In this document: positions 1 through 8,555 of the stretch, one piece after another | How positions within the stretch are numbered: the first letter of the stretch is position 1 | How the letters are laid out: each line of letters begins with the position of its first letter | Source of the DNA: Gemmatimonadales bacterium | GTDB taxonomy: Bacteria; Gemmatimonadota; Gemmatimonadetes; Gemmatimonadales; GWC2-71-9 | Assembly (NCBI GenBank): GCA_004525055.1 | Contig: SPDF01000032.1 | Span: forward strand, 1 to 10,700 | DNA length: 10,700 nt | Direction of reading: 5' to 3' | Program-made: the position numbers and the translations under genes | Notes under the pieces: generated by a model | The model's database searches: none | The model's input: only the letters and a program-made list of their open reading frames with translations | Told to the model about the DNA's origin: nothing

Positions 1-1985
<1,985 letters not shown>

Positions 1986-2022
1986 AGTCACAACCTTTTC
2001 TTCTCAGAGCACGCAATGCGAA

Positions 2023-2057
2023 GAGGGCGTCCCGTCGTGCTCGGTCGGGACGCCCTC
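2023..2057 (-). promoter_or_regulatory. 12-bp perfect hairpin between rpsO and pnp
   Basis: Positions 2023-2034 (GAGGGCGTCCCG) and 2046-2057 (CGGGACGCCCTC) form a perfect 12-bp stem with an 11-nt loop. In transcript order it begins 15 nt after the rpsO stop codon and ends about 37 nt before the pnp start. Only two T residues follow it before CGC, so it does not look like a standard intrinsic terminator. It occupies the place where, in E. coli, a pnp leader hairpin is cut by RNase III and used by PNPase for autoregulation. That role, or protection and processing of the rpsO 3' end, is the likeliest function by position. The structure is seen directly; the function is inferred. Confidence 0.65.
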
Positions 2058-2072
2058 GCCCACGGGCTTCAG

Positions 2073-2333
2073 TTAGTGGCGGAGACCGAGTTGCTCGATG
2101 AGCGCTCGGTATGTCGGCAGGTCGATGCGCTTCAAGTACGTGAGCAAGCGTCGCCGGGTACCGACCATCTTCAGGAGCCCTCGGCGACCATGATGGTCCT
2201 TCGAGTGGGTCCGGAAGTGGTCGGTGAGCGAGTTGATCCGCTCAGTGAGCATGGCCACCTGCAGGGGAGCGGACCCGGTGTCCGTCTCATGGAGGCGATG
2301 CTTTTCGGTGACGGCCTGCTTGTCGAAGCTCAT
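2073..2333 (-). CDS. rpsO: Small ribosomal subunit protein S15
   Basis: S15 is a primary binder of 16S rRNA at the three-way junction of the central domain. It nucleates assembly of the platform and makes the B4 bridge to 23S rRNA. The protein is 86 residues, about three fewer than E. coli S15, with the shortfall in the first helix. The conserved blocks are present: DTGS at 18-21, then QVAMLTERI, the KDHHGRRGLL block at about 45-54, and the C-terminal RALIEQLGLRH. An in-frame TTG at 2393 would add 20 unconserved residues and lies at the predicted transcription start, so ATG at 2333 is chosen. The Shine-Dalgarno match is weak: GGA at 2346-2344, 10 nt from the ATG. A probable promoter and a leader hairpin lie just upstream, and pnp follows. 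Confidence 0.97.
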   Translation of the reverse strand: MSFDKQAVTEKHRLHETDTGSAPLQVAMLTERINSLTDHFRTHSKDHHGRRGLLKMVGTRRRLLTYLKRIDLPTYRALIEQLGLRH

Positions 2334-2345
2334 TCTGTCGATTTC

Positions 2346-2369
2346 CGTTGGGTGCCCGCTCGGGCAACG
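2346..2369 (-). promoter_or_regulatory. Hairpin in the rpsO leader, next to the ribosome-binding site
   Basis: In transcript order, CGTTG (2369-2365) can pair with CAACG (2350-2346). Inside it, CCC and GGG close a small GAGC loop, with CACC left unpaired on the 3' side. A competing fold pairs TGCCC with GGGCA. The 3' arm of the outer stem ends at the weak GGA ribosome-binding site, so the fold could hide it. S15 is known to repress its own mRNA in several phyla through unrelated leader structures, so this is a reasonable candidate operator. The base pairing is seen in the sequence; S15 binding is inferred. Confidence 0.4.
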
Positions 2370-2400
2370 TCGATGATTTTGCGATTCTTTCAAGCACAGA

Positions 2401-2429
2401 AAAATAACCCGCTAGTTGTGGTGTGACAA
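2401..2429 (-). promoter_or_regulatory. Probable sigma70-type promoter for rpsO-pnp
   Basis: TTGTCA at 2429-2424 matches the -35 consensus at five of six bases. A 17-bp spacer separates it from TATTTT at 2406-2401, which matches the -10 consensus at four of six. The local AT-rich stretch stands out from the GC-rich surroundings. Transcription would start near 2394, giving an rpsO leader of about 60 nt. It lies in the 178-bp gap after rseP, the longest intergenic space in the window, and would make rpsO-pnp at least partly independent of the upstream run. Confidence 0.65.
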
Positions 2430-2511
2430 GGGGTTGGCCCACCTTCCCACGCCAGCCGCCGGTCCCGCCATCTCGACGGACGCAGCTCACAACACCTTTG
2501 TGCACAACATC

Positions 2512-3888
2512 TTAGCCGAGGTTCAGGAATATCCGGCTCAGGTCGTTCCAGAACGCGAAGAGCATCAGCGCCATCACCAACACCAGCCCCACCACCGTGA
2601 GCCGCTCCCGGAGCTTGAGCGAGAGGGGGCGCCGGAGAATCCCCTCGGCCAGCAGGAAGAGGAACTGCCCGCCATCCAGGATCGGGATCGGCAGCAGGTT
2701 CAGGACGGCGAGATTGATGGAGATGATGCCGAGGAACCCGAAAAAGACCCCGAGCCCTGCCTCGGCCGATGCCGCGGCCATCTGTCCGATCGCGATGGGG
2801 CCGCCGATGTTCCGTCCGGACACCCGACCGGTCAGCATGCCCCGAACCGAGCGCACCACCGTCGTGGAGGCGTTGAGGGTGGCATCGAACCCCTCCCCGA
2901 TCGCCTCCAGGAACGTCAGCGGCTCATACACGACCTGGCCGCGGCTGCCGACCCCGATCATGCCGACGGTCCGCTCCGACCCATCGGCGTCACTGACGAC
3001 TCTGGAGGCCGGGACGACCGTCAACACCACCTGGTCGTCTCCCCGCGCCACCTGCACGGCGACGGAGTCGCCGTTGCGAGCCTCGATGAGCGCCGTCAGG
3101 TCCCACCACTGCGGCACGGCAATTCCGTCGACCGTCAGGATCAGATCCCCCGGCCGGAAGCCGGCTTGACTCGCGGGGCCGCCCGGAGTGACGGTGCCAA
3201 TCAAGGGGGGCCGCCATGAGGCAATCGACTGCGCGGCCGTGGCTCGCTCTTCGACGGCATCGGGGTGCACCGCCAGGAGGATTTCCGGCTTGCCTGCCAC
3301 GGCGATGGTGATCGTGTCGGCCGGACCATTCATGATGCCGTCGATCACCTCGCCCCAGTTGTGCACGGGTGTGCCATTGACCGCGAGGATGCTGTCCCCG
3401 GGCGCCAACTGAGCCAGGGGCGCCAGTGCCGGCACGAAGGCAGTCGTATCCACCTGCCCGACGCGCGTCTCGGGATCGAAGGCCCGGCCATTCTGGATGG
3501 CCAGCCCGCTGAACACCGCCCAGGCGAAAAGCGCGTTCATGGTCACGCCGGCGAGGATGATGATCATCCGCTTCCACACCGGCTTCGCCTCGAAATACAT
3601 ATCGGGCGGCACGATCACGTCCGGCGTCCCGCCCTCCAGCGCACTGCTGGTGGCCTCCTCCTCGGCGGTGGCCATCTTCACGTACCCGCCCAGTGGCAGC
3701 CAGCAGATGGCGTACTCGGTCTCGCGCCACTTGAACGAGAGCCCGGGGATCGGAGTGCCGATGCCCAGCGCAAACCGATGCACCCACACCCCCGCCCACT
3801 TCGCGGCCAGGAAATGCCCCGCTTCGTGGACGAAGACCAGGATACCGAGGACGACCAGCAGGGACAGGGTGGTCTGCAGTGCGATCAC
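2512..3888 (-). CDS. rseP: RIP metalloprotease RseP (site-2 protease)
   Basis: This is an inner-membrane zinc protease that cleaves within transmembrane segments. Family members cut anti-sigma factors and remnant signal peptides. At 458 residues it is close to E. coli RseP (450). The zinc-binding HEAGH is at 21-25 in the first membrane helix. GGYVKM (67-72) follows, then a membrane segment around 108-131, PDZ1 at about 140-205, PDZ2 at about 228-292 (PASQAGFRPGDLILTVDG), and the second active-site motif NLLPIPILDGG at 397-407, whose D405 is the third zinc ligand. A final membrane segment lies near 430-447. The start is GTG at 3888, overlapping the dxr stop by four bases (GTGA). GAGGAG at 3899-3894, 5 nt upstream, is the clearest ribosome-binding site in the run. 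The natural substrate cannot be told from this window; no anti-sigma factor gene is nearby. Confidence 0.97.
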   Translation of the reverse strand: MIALQTTLSLLVVLGILVFVHEAGHFLAAKWAGVWVHRFALGIGTPIPGLSFKWRETEYAICWLPLGGYVKMATAEEEATSSALEGGTPDVIVPPDMYFEAKPVWKRMIIILAGVTMNALFAWAVFSGLAIQNGRAFDPETRVGQVDTTAFVPALAPLAQLAPGDSILAVNGTPVHNWGEVIDGIMNGPADTITIAVAGKPEILLAVHPDAVEERATAAQSIASWRPPLIGTVTPGGPASQAGFRPGDLILTVDGIAVPQWWDLTALIEARNGDSVAVQVARGDDQVVLTVVPASRVVSDADGSERTVGMIGVGSRGQVVYEPLTFLEAIGEGFDATLNASTTVVRSVRGMLTGRVSGRNIGGPIAIGQMAAASAEAGLGVFFGFLGIISINLAVLNLLPIPILDGGQFLFLLAEGILRRPLSLKLRERLTVVGLVLVMALMLFAFWNDLSRIFLNLG

Positions 3889-4976
3889 GTCATCTCCTCA
3901 AGAGCTCGGGCCCGGGCCCAGCGGTCCGCAGCTCGCACCGCCTCCAGCGAGGTCGCCGGCTGCACGGTGTGGGCATCGAGGGCCGCCCGGATGATGTCTG
4001 AAATGCGGCCGAACGGGATGCGCCGCTCGAGGAACGCGGCGACGGCTACTTCATTGGCGGCGTTGAAGACCGCCGGCGCCGTGCCACCGGCACGGCCCGC
4101 GTCCACGCCAGCATCGAATGTGCGAAAGACGTCGCGGCGCACCGGCTCGAAGGTCAGCGGCCCGGCGGAGACCGGGTCGAACCGCGGCACGCCGGTGTCC
4201 GGCAACCGACGTGGATGCGTCAGGGCGTACAGAATCGGCAATTCCATCGTGGGAAACCCCAATTGGGCCAGCACGCTCCCGTCACCGAACTCCACGAAGG
4301 CGTGCACGATGCTCTGTGGGTGCACCACGACCTCGATCTGGTCGTAGGGAAGCCCGTAGAGGAAGTGCGCCTCGATCACCTCGAGCGCCTTGTTGGCGAG
4401 CGTGGCACTGTCGACGGTGATCTTGCTTCCCATGGTCCAAGTGGGGTGACGGAGCGCTTCTTCGACCGTCGCCCCCCGGACCTGCTCGGCGGACCACTCG
4501 CGGAACGGGCCGCCCGATGCCGTGAGAATCAGCCGCTCGAGATCACCGCTCTGCGCGGACAGGCACTGCAACACCGCGCTGTGCTCGCTGTCCACCGGGA
4601 TCAGTTCGCCACCGCCGGATCGCGCAGCATCGAGGACCAACTCCCCGGCCATGACCAGCGACTCCTTGTTGGCCAGCGCCACCCGCTTGCCGGCGCGGAG
4701 CGCGGCGAGCGTCGCGTCGAGCCCAGCGGCACCGACAACCGCATTGACCACGATGTCGACGCCAGGATGCGTCGCCGCCTCGACGAGCACGGCAGGGGCG
4801 GAGTCCGCGAGCCCCACGAGCTCGGGGCTCCACGCGAGACGCTGCGATTCAAGCAGGGAGGCATTGCGACCACCGGTGAGCGCGACGACACGGAAGTGTT
4901 CGCGCTGCCGGGCGAGGACCGCCAGCGTACTCCGGCCGATGGAGCCGGTCGAGCCCAACACCGCCACCCCACGCAT
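3885..4976 (-). CDS. dxr: 1-deoxy-D-xylulose 5-phosphate reductoisomerase
   Basis: Dxr converts DXP to 2-C-methyl-D-erythritol 4-phosphate using NADPH and a divalent metal. This is the committed step of the MEP isoprenoid pathway, so the organism very probably makes isoprenoids this way. The protein is 363 residues, somewhat shorter than E. coli Dxr (398). The NADPH-binding GSTGSIG is at 8-14 and ANKES at 102-106. Metal ligands D129 and E131 sit in VDSEHSA, and the third, E199, in ATLANKALE. The flexible lid is HPTWTMGSK (177-185), the VVHPQSIVHAFVEF block follows at 217-230, and the C-terminal part has FNAANEVAVAAF at 304-315. All expected catalytic residues are present. The ATG shares one base with the cdsA stop (TGATG) and has no Shine-Dalgarno, suggesting coupled reinitiation. 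Confidence 0.98.
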   Translation of the reverse strand: MRGVAVLGSTGSIGRSTLAVLARQREHFRVVALTGGRNASLLESQRLAWSPELVGLADSAPAVLVEAATHPGVDIVVNAVVGAAGLDATLAALRAGKRVALANKESLVMAGELVLDAARSGGGELIPVDSEHSAVLQCLSAQSGDLERLILTASGGPFREWSAEQVRGATVEEALRHPTWTMGSKITVDSATLANKALEVIEAHFLYGLPYDQIEVVVHPQSIVHAFVEFGDGSVLAQLGFPTMELPILYALTHPRRLPDTGVPRFDPVSAGPLTFEPVRRDVFRTFDAGVDAGRAGGTAPAVFNAANEVAVAAFLERRIPFGRISDIIRAALDAHTVQPATSLEAVRAADRWARARALEEMT

Positions 4977-5842
4977 CAGACGACGCCGAGCAGGCGAAAC
5001 AGGAGCGCCGCGACGGGAAGCACGAAGATCAGCGAATCGAAACGGTCGAGGACGCCGCCATGCCCTGGGATCAGGTTGCTGGAGTCCTTGACGCCAGCTT
5101 CCCGCTTGAGGAGCGACTCGGCCAGATCACCCACCTGCCCTACCACGCCGAGCAGCAACCCGATACCGGCGGCCGTGGCGATGCCCAGGTCGACGCCTGC
5201 GGGCCGAAGCGCGAGCGGCACCAGCAGCGCCCCGGCAACCATGGCGCCGATCAGGCCGGCGATGCCGCCGGAGCGCGTTTTCCCGGGGCTAATGGTCGGC
5301 GCCATCTTCGGCCCCCCGAAGGCCCGACCTCCCGACATCGCCGCGGAGTCGCCGACCCAGGTGACGACCAGCGGGAAGAAGACGAGTGCCGTTCCGGCCC
5401 ACGACCGCAGACCGAACGACGAGTGCCGCAACACCAGGAGGAACGCAGGGAGGGCCGCCGCGTACAGCGGACCGATCAGGGTGACCGCCACCGCGCCGAG
5501 GGGATGCGCATCGGGCGAGCGACGCATCGTTGCCCAGGTAAGCACCGCAAGAATCCAGACCGCGAGGACGTACGGCCACCACTCGGCGATGGCCACCAAC
5601 ACATCGGGGCGGCTGAGGGCGAGCCAGGTGAGTGGCGCGGCCAGGGCGGCGGCGGCTAGGCCGAGCCCCGGCGAGGGATGCACGCCGCGTTGCCGGGCGA
5701 AGTTGAATAGTTCCCGCGTGCCGAGGATCCCGGCCGCGGTCAGGAGCGCCACCAGGACCCACCCACCGAACCAGACGATACCCAGCGCGGCGGGGATCGC
5801 GACCACGGCGAACGCAATCCGCGCCTGCATGTTGCGATCCAT
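4976..5842 (-). CDS. cdsA: Phosphatidate cytidylyltransferase (CDP-diacylglycerol synthase)
   Basis: CdsA is an integral membrane enzyme that makes CDP-diacylglycerol from phosphatidic acid and CTP, the branch point for bacterial phospholipids. The 288-residue protein has many hydrophobic segments, for example about 9-40, 59-77, 89-105, 117-138, 149-162, 194-212 and 219-236. It carries the full CDP-DG synthase signature at about 243-269: SLLKR, then KD, then GHGGVLDRFD. WVGDSAAMSGGRAFG (162-176) and ISPGKT (184-189) are also typical. ATG at 5842 shares one base with the uppS stop. No purine-rich ribosome-binding site precedes it, so translation probably depends on ribosomes finishing uppS. 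UppS, CdsA and Dxr together supply envelope lipids and carriers. Confidence 0.97.
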   Translation of the reverse strand: MDRNMQARIAFAVVAIPAALGIVWFGGWVLVALLTAAGILGTRELFNFARQRGVHPSPGLGLAAAALAAPLTWLALSRPDVLVAIAEWWPYVLAVWILAVLTWATMRRSPDAHPLGAVAVTLIGPLYAAALPAFLLVLRHSSFGLRSWAGTALVFFPLVVTWVGDSAAMSGGRAFGGPKMAPTISPGKTRSGGIAGLIGAMVAGALLVPLALRPAGVDLGIATAAGIGLLLGVVGQVGDLAESLLKREAGVKDSSNLIPGHGGVLDRFDSLIFVLPVAALLFRLLGVV

Positions 5843-6582
5843 CAGGTCGGTACGCGTCCGAACCGGCGGTCGCGACGCTGGAACTCAGCGACGGCCTCGA
5901 AGAAATCGTGGCGGGTAAAGTCGGGCCAGAGCACCGGCGTGACGAACAGCTCGGCGTAGGCGAGTTGCCAGAGGAGGAAGTTGGAGAGGCGGAGTTCGCC
6001 CGAGGTCCGGATGAGGAGATCGGGATCAGGCCAGCCGGCCGTGTAGAGGCGACGTGCCATGGCGGCCTCGTCCACCTCGGCGGGCACCATGCGGCCGGCG
6101 GCGACATCTTCGGCGATCATCCGGGCTGCGCGGGTCAACTCCGCGCGGGACCCGTAGGAGACGCAGATATTGAGCGCCAACTCGGTACCCCCGGCAGTGG
6201 CGCGGATCACGTCGTCGACCGCGGCGCGCGCGCTCGGCACGAGCCGATCGAGGTCGCCGAGGAAGCGGACCGAGACTCCCCGACTGATGAGTTCTTCGCA
6301 CTCCCGGGCGATGTACTCCTCGAGCAGCGCCATGAGCGCGTCGATTTCTTCGGGAGGCCGCTGCCAGTTTTCCTGGGAGAACGCGAAGAGGGTGAGCACC
6401 TTGACGCCGGCGCTCCGCGCGCCCTCGACCGCCTCACGCACCGCCTGCATGCCGGCCTGGTGTCCTGCGGGGCGCGGCAGCGCGCGCGCCTGCGCCCACC
6501 GGCCGTTCCCGTCCATGATGATGGCGACATGGGCGGGGGCCGCACCCTGCTGGAGTATCGAATCGAGCAGCGGATCGCTCAT
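5842..6582 (-). CDS. uppS: Isoprenyl transferase (cis-prenyl, undecaprenyl diphosphate synthase type)
   Basis: This is a cis-prenyltransferase that extends farnesyl diphosphate with isopentenyl units to give the C55 lipid carrier for peptidoglycan and other wall polymers. The 246-residue protein shows all family motifs: IIMDGNGRWA at 21-30 with catalytic D24, GH at 40-41, FSQENWQRP at 68-76, NICVSYGSRAEL at 138-149, and the C-terminal block DPDLLIRTSGELRLSNFLLW at 186-205 followed by LWPDF. ATG at 6582 lies 4 nt after the frr stop. GGAAG at the end of frr, 9 nt upstream, can serve as the ribosome-binding site. Product chain length cannot be fixed from sequence alone; C55 is assumed because only one homologue is visible and the context is the standard one. 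Confidence 0.97.
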   Translation of the reverse strand: MSDPLLDSILQQGAAPAHVAIIMDGNGRWAQARALPRPAGHQAGMQAVREAVEGARSAGVKVLTLFAFSQENWQRPPEEIDALMALLEEYIARECEELISRGVSVRFLGDLDRLVPSARAAVDDVIRATAGGTELALNICVSYGSRAELTRAARMIAEDVAAGRMVPAEVDEAAMARRLYTAGWPDPDLLIRTSGELRLSNFLLWQLAYAELFVTPVLWPDFTRHDFFEAVAEFQRRDRRFGRVPT

Positions 6583-6586
6583 CCTG

Positions 6587-7141
6587 TCACACTTCCATGA
6601 TTTCCGCTTCTTTGGACTTGATCACTTCGTCCACGAGCTTGACGTGTTCGTCCGTGATTTTCTGGACGTCCTTCTCGCCGCGCGTCTTATCATCTTCGGA
6701 GATGTGCTCGAGCTTCTTGATCTTGCCGAGGGTCTCGGTGCGGGCGTGGCGGATGGCGATGCGTCCCTCCTCCGCGAGCTTGTGCACCACCCTGACCAGT
6801 TCCTTGCGCCGCTCCTCGGTGAGCGCCGGCAGCGGCACCCGGATGAGGTTGCCCTGCGAGGCGGGGTTGAGGCCGAGGTCGCCGTCACGAATGGCCTTCT
6901 CGATGACCGGTGCCAGCGTCTTGTCGAATGGCTGCACCGTGAGCATGCGGGGCTCAGGCGCGGCGACCATCGCCACTTGGTTGAGCGGGACGCTGGACCC
7001 GTAGGCGTCGACGCGGATGGTGTCGAGCAGGGCGGTGGTCGCCTTGCCGCTGCGGATGCCGGTCAGCTCGCGCCTGGTGCTGTCCACCGCCTTGCTCATC
7101 AACTCGCGGCATTGCTTGAGAAGCTCTGGAATAGTGCTCAT
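6587..7141 (-). CDS. frr: Ribosome recycling factor
   Basis: RRF works with EF-G to split the post-termination ribosome and release mRNA. The protein has 184 residues, the usual length (E. coli 185). Visible family blocks are the IRSGKATTALLD segment (29-40), IRVDAYGSSVPLNQ (42-55), MLTVQPFDK (66-74), EKAIRDGDLGLNP (81-93), LIRVPLPALTEERR (99-112), and the conserved arginine region RIAIRHAR (127-134) that contacts 23S rRNA. The C-terminal half is rich in K and E, as expected for the long three-helix bundle. ATG at 7141 overlaps the pyrH stop by four bases (ATGA). No strong Shine-Dalgarno is visible, so translational coupling to pyrH is likely. Confidence 0.98.
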   Translation of the reverse strand: MSTIPELLKQCRELMSKAVDSTRRELTGIRSGKATTALLDTIRVDAYGSSVPLNQVAMVAAPEPRMLTVQPFDKTLAPVIEKAIRDGDLGLNPASQGNLIRVPLPALTEERRKELVRVVHKLAEEGRIAIRHARTETLGKIKKLEHISEDDKTRGEKDVQKITDEHVKLVDEVIKSKEAEIMEV

Positions 7142-7851
7142 CGGACGATGGTCCCGACCCGCTCGCCCCGCAGGATTCGCGCGATGGCACCGGGTTCGTT
7201 GATGTTGAAGACATTGATCGGAAGCTTGTTGGCCTTGCAGAGCCCGAACGCGTTGGCATCCATGACCGCGTAGCCCTTGACGATCGCTTCCTGGAACGTG
7301 AGCTCCGGAATGAAGGTGGCGGACGCATCGGTTCGAGGATCCGCCGTATAGACGCCGTCCACGTTGGTGGCCTTGAGGATGACGTCGGCCTCCACCTCCA
7401 GCGCCCGGAGCACCGCGGCGGTGTCGGTGGAGAAGAAGGGATTGCCGGTCCCGCCCGCAAAGATGACGAGGCGGCCCTTTTCGAGGTGCCGTTGCGCCCG
7501 CCGCCGGATGTACGGTTCGGCGAGCGACTCCATCCGGATGGCGGTCATCACGCGGGTGTGCACGCCGAGTTTCTCGAGGACGTCCTGCATGGCCAGCGCG
7601 TTGATGACCGTAGCCAGCATCCCCATATAGTCGGCATTGACCCGGTCGAGCCCATCACGGCTCGCGGCGGTGCCGCGGATGATGTTGCCACCGCCGACGA
7701 CGAGGCTGAGCTGCACCCCCATCGCGTGCACCGTCTTGATCTGGTCGGCCAGAGTCTCGACGACCTTGAAGTCCACGCCCACGCCCTTCTCACCGGCGAG
7801 GGCTTCGCCAGACACCTTGAGCAGGGCGCGCGGGTAGGCCAGCGCCATCAT
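7138..7851 (-). CDS. pyrH: UMP kinase
   Basis: PyrH phosphorylates UMP to UDP with ATP, an essential step of pyrimidine nucleotide synthesis. It belongs to the bacterial hexameric amino acid kinase family. The 237-residue protein has KVSGEAL (12-18), the glycine-rich VVGGGNIIRG (51-60), DYMGMLATVINALAMQD (74-90), GGTGNPFFSTDTAA (133-146), the nucleotide-binding KATNVDGVYTADP (160-172), and MDANAFGLC (197-205). Two adjacent ATG codons, 7851 and 7848, are possible starts. GGGGA at 7859-7855 is only 3 nt from the first but 6 nt from the second, so the second may be the one used; the difference is one methionine. The first ATG overlaps the tsf stop (ATGA). The place between tsf and frr is the classical one. 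Confidence 0.98.
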   Translation of the reverse strand: MMALAYPRALLKVSGEALAGEKGVGVDFKVVETLADQIKTVHAMGVQLSLVVGGGNIIRGTAASRDGLDRVNADYMGMLATVINALAMQDVLEKLGVHTRVMTAIRMESLAEPYIRRRAQRHLEKGRLVIFAGGTGNPFFSTDTAAVLRALEVEADVILKATNVDGVYTADPRTDASATFIPELTFQEAIVKGYAVMDANAFGLCKANKLPINVFNINEPGAIARILRGERVGTIVR

Positions 7852-8465
7852 TCTTCCCCGATCTTGAACCGGGCGAACCGACGGACCACCACGGCTTCGC
7901 CGAGTTGACCCGAGACCGCCTGGACCAGCTCACCGATCGTCTGGCTGTCATCCTTCACGAACGGCTGCTCGAGCAGGGTCCGCTCCGCCACGAACTTCTT
8001 GATCTTGCCGTCCACAATCTTGCCGCGGATCGCCTCCGGCTTGCCCTCCTCGGCCACCTGCTGCTCGGCGATCCGGCGCTCGCGCGCGATGAGCTCGGGA
8101 TCGATGTCCGCGGCGTTGACCGCGAGGGGGTCCGCCGAGGCGATGTGCAACGCGATGTCGCGGGCCAGCTGGCCGAACGCCTCGGTGCGCGCCACGAAGT
8201 CCGTCTCGCTGTTCAGCTCGACCAGGACGCCCACCTGCCCGTTGTGGTGCATGTAGTTGACCACGAGCCCCTGGCTGGCGCTCCGGCCGGCCCGCTTCTC
8301 TGCCTTCGCGATGCCCTTGGCACGGAGCAGCTCGCCGGCCTTCTCCATGTCGCCATCGGCCTCCTCGAGCGCCTTCTTGCAATCCATCATGCCCGCGCCG
8401 GTCCGGGCGCGGAGCTCGCCGACGTCCTTCGCAGCGATCGTCTTCTTCTTCGTCGTCATTGTCAT
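7848..8465 (-). CDS. tsf: Elongation factor Ts (short form)
   Basis: EF-Ts is the nucleotide exchange factor that recharges EF-Tu with GTP. The protein is 205 residues, well short of the E. coli form (283) and similar to the short Thermus type, with a reduced core domain. The N-terminal block TGAGMMDCKKALEEADGD is at 22-39, and LVELNSETDFVAR at 81-93 contains the TDFV motif that reaches into EF-Tu. The middle is K, E and A-rich. The C-terminal part ends with AVVVRRFARFKIGEE. Two in-frame ATG codons, 8465 and 8459, are separated by one ACA codon. GAG lies 3 nt before the first and 9 nt before the second, so the start is uncertain by two residues. The gene follows rpsB by 90 bp that include a strong hairpin. 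Confidence 0.97.
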   Translation of the reverse strand: MTMTTKKKTIAAKDVGELRARTGAGMMDCKKALEEADGDMEKAGELLRAKGIAKAEKRAGRSASQGLVVNYMHHNGQVGVLVELNSETDFVARTEAFGQLARDIALHIASADPLAVNAADIDPELIARERRIAEQQVAEEGKPEAIRGKIVDGKIKKFVAERTLLEQPFVKDDSQTIGELVQAVSGQLGEAVVVRRFARFKIGEE

Positions 8466-8494
8466 ATACTCACAGAGAATGTTGGATAGTGAAA

Positions 8495-8530
8495 CCGCCG
8501 CCCAAGCCTGTGGAAGGCCGGGGGCGGCGG
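8495..8530 (-). terminator. GC-rich hairpin between rpsB and tsf, candidate attenuator
   Basis: Positions 8495-8503 (CCGCCGCCC) pair perfectly with 8522-8530 (GGGCGGCGG), a 9-bp all-GC stem. Inside the apical part, GCCT (8506-8509) pairs with AGGC (8515-8518), extending the rod. In transcript order the hairpin is followed by TTTC, so it has only three T residues. It may act as a partial terminator that lowers expression of tsf and later genes relative to the ribosomal protein genes, or as an RNA processing or stability element. Efficient termination is unlikely because tsf to rseP have no other obvious promoter. Confidence 0.5.
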
Positions 8531-8555
8531 CACGCAGGATCCCGCAGGGGCCGGA

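Noticed and set aside
2334..2393. N-terminal extension of S15 from a TTG at 2393
   Set aside because: The 20 added residues do not resemble S15, and the predicted transcription start would leave no leader for this TTG.
2287..2505. A 72-codon minus-strand frame in the rseP-rpsO gap, overlapping the rpsO start
   Set aside because: It reads through the probable promoter and leader and overlaps rpsO in another frame. It begins with GTG without a clear ribosome-binding site and has no recognisable sequence.
2498..2507. Perfect 10-bp palindrome TTGTGCACAA just after rseP
   Set aside because: It is short, has no T-tract and does not lie at an operator position relative to the predicted -35 and -10 boxes. 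A chance occurrence cannot be excluded, so it is not called a site.
3265..4347. A 360-codon plus-strand open frame opposite rseP and dxr
   Set aside because: It crosses the rseP-dxr junction on the opposite strand, has an arginine- and histidine-rich composition and no family features.
4215..5918. A 567-codon plus-strand open frame opposite dxr and cdsA
   Set aside because: It lies antisense to two genes with complete family motifs. The predicted protein is low-complexity, rich in Arg, Pro and Ala, with no recognisable domain. Long antisense open frames are expected in GC-rich coding DNA.
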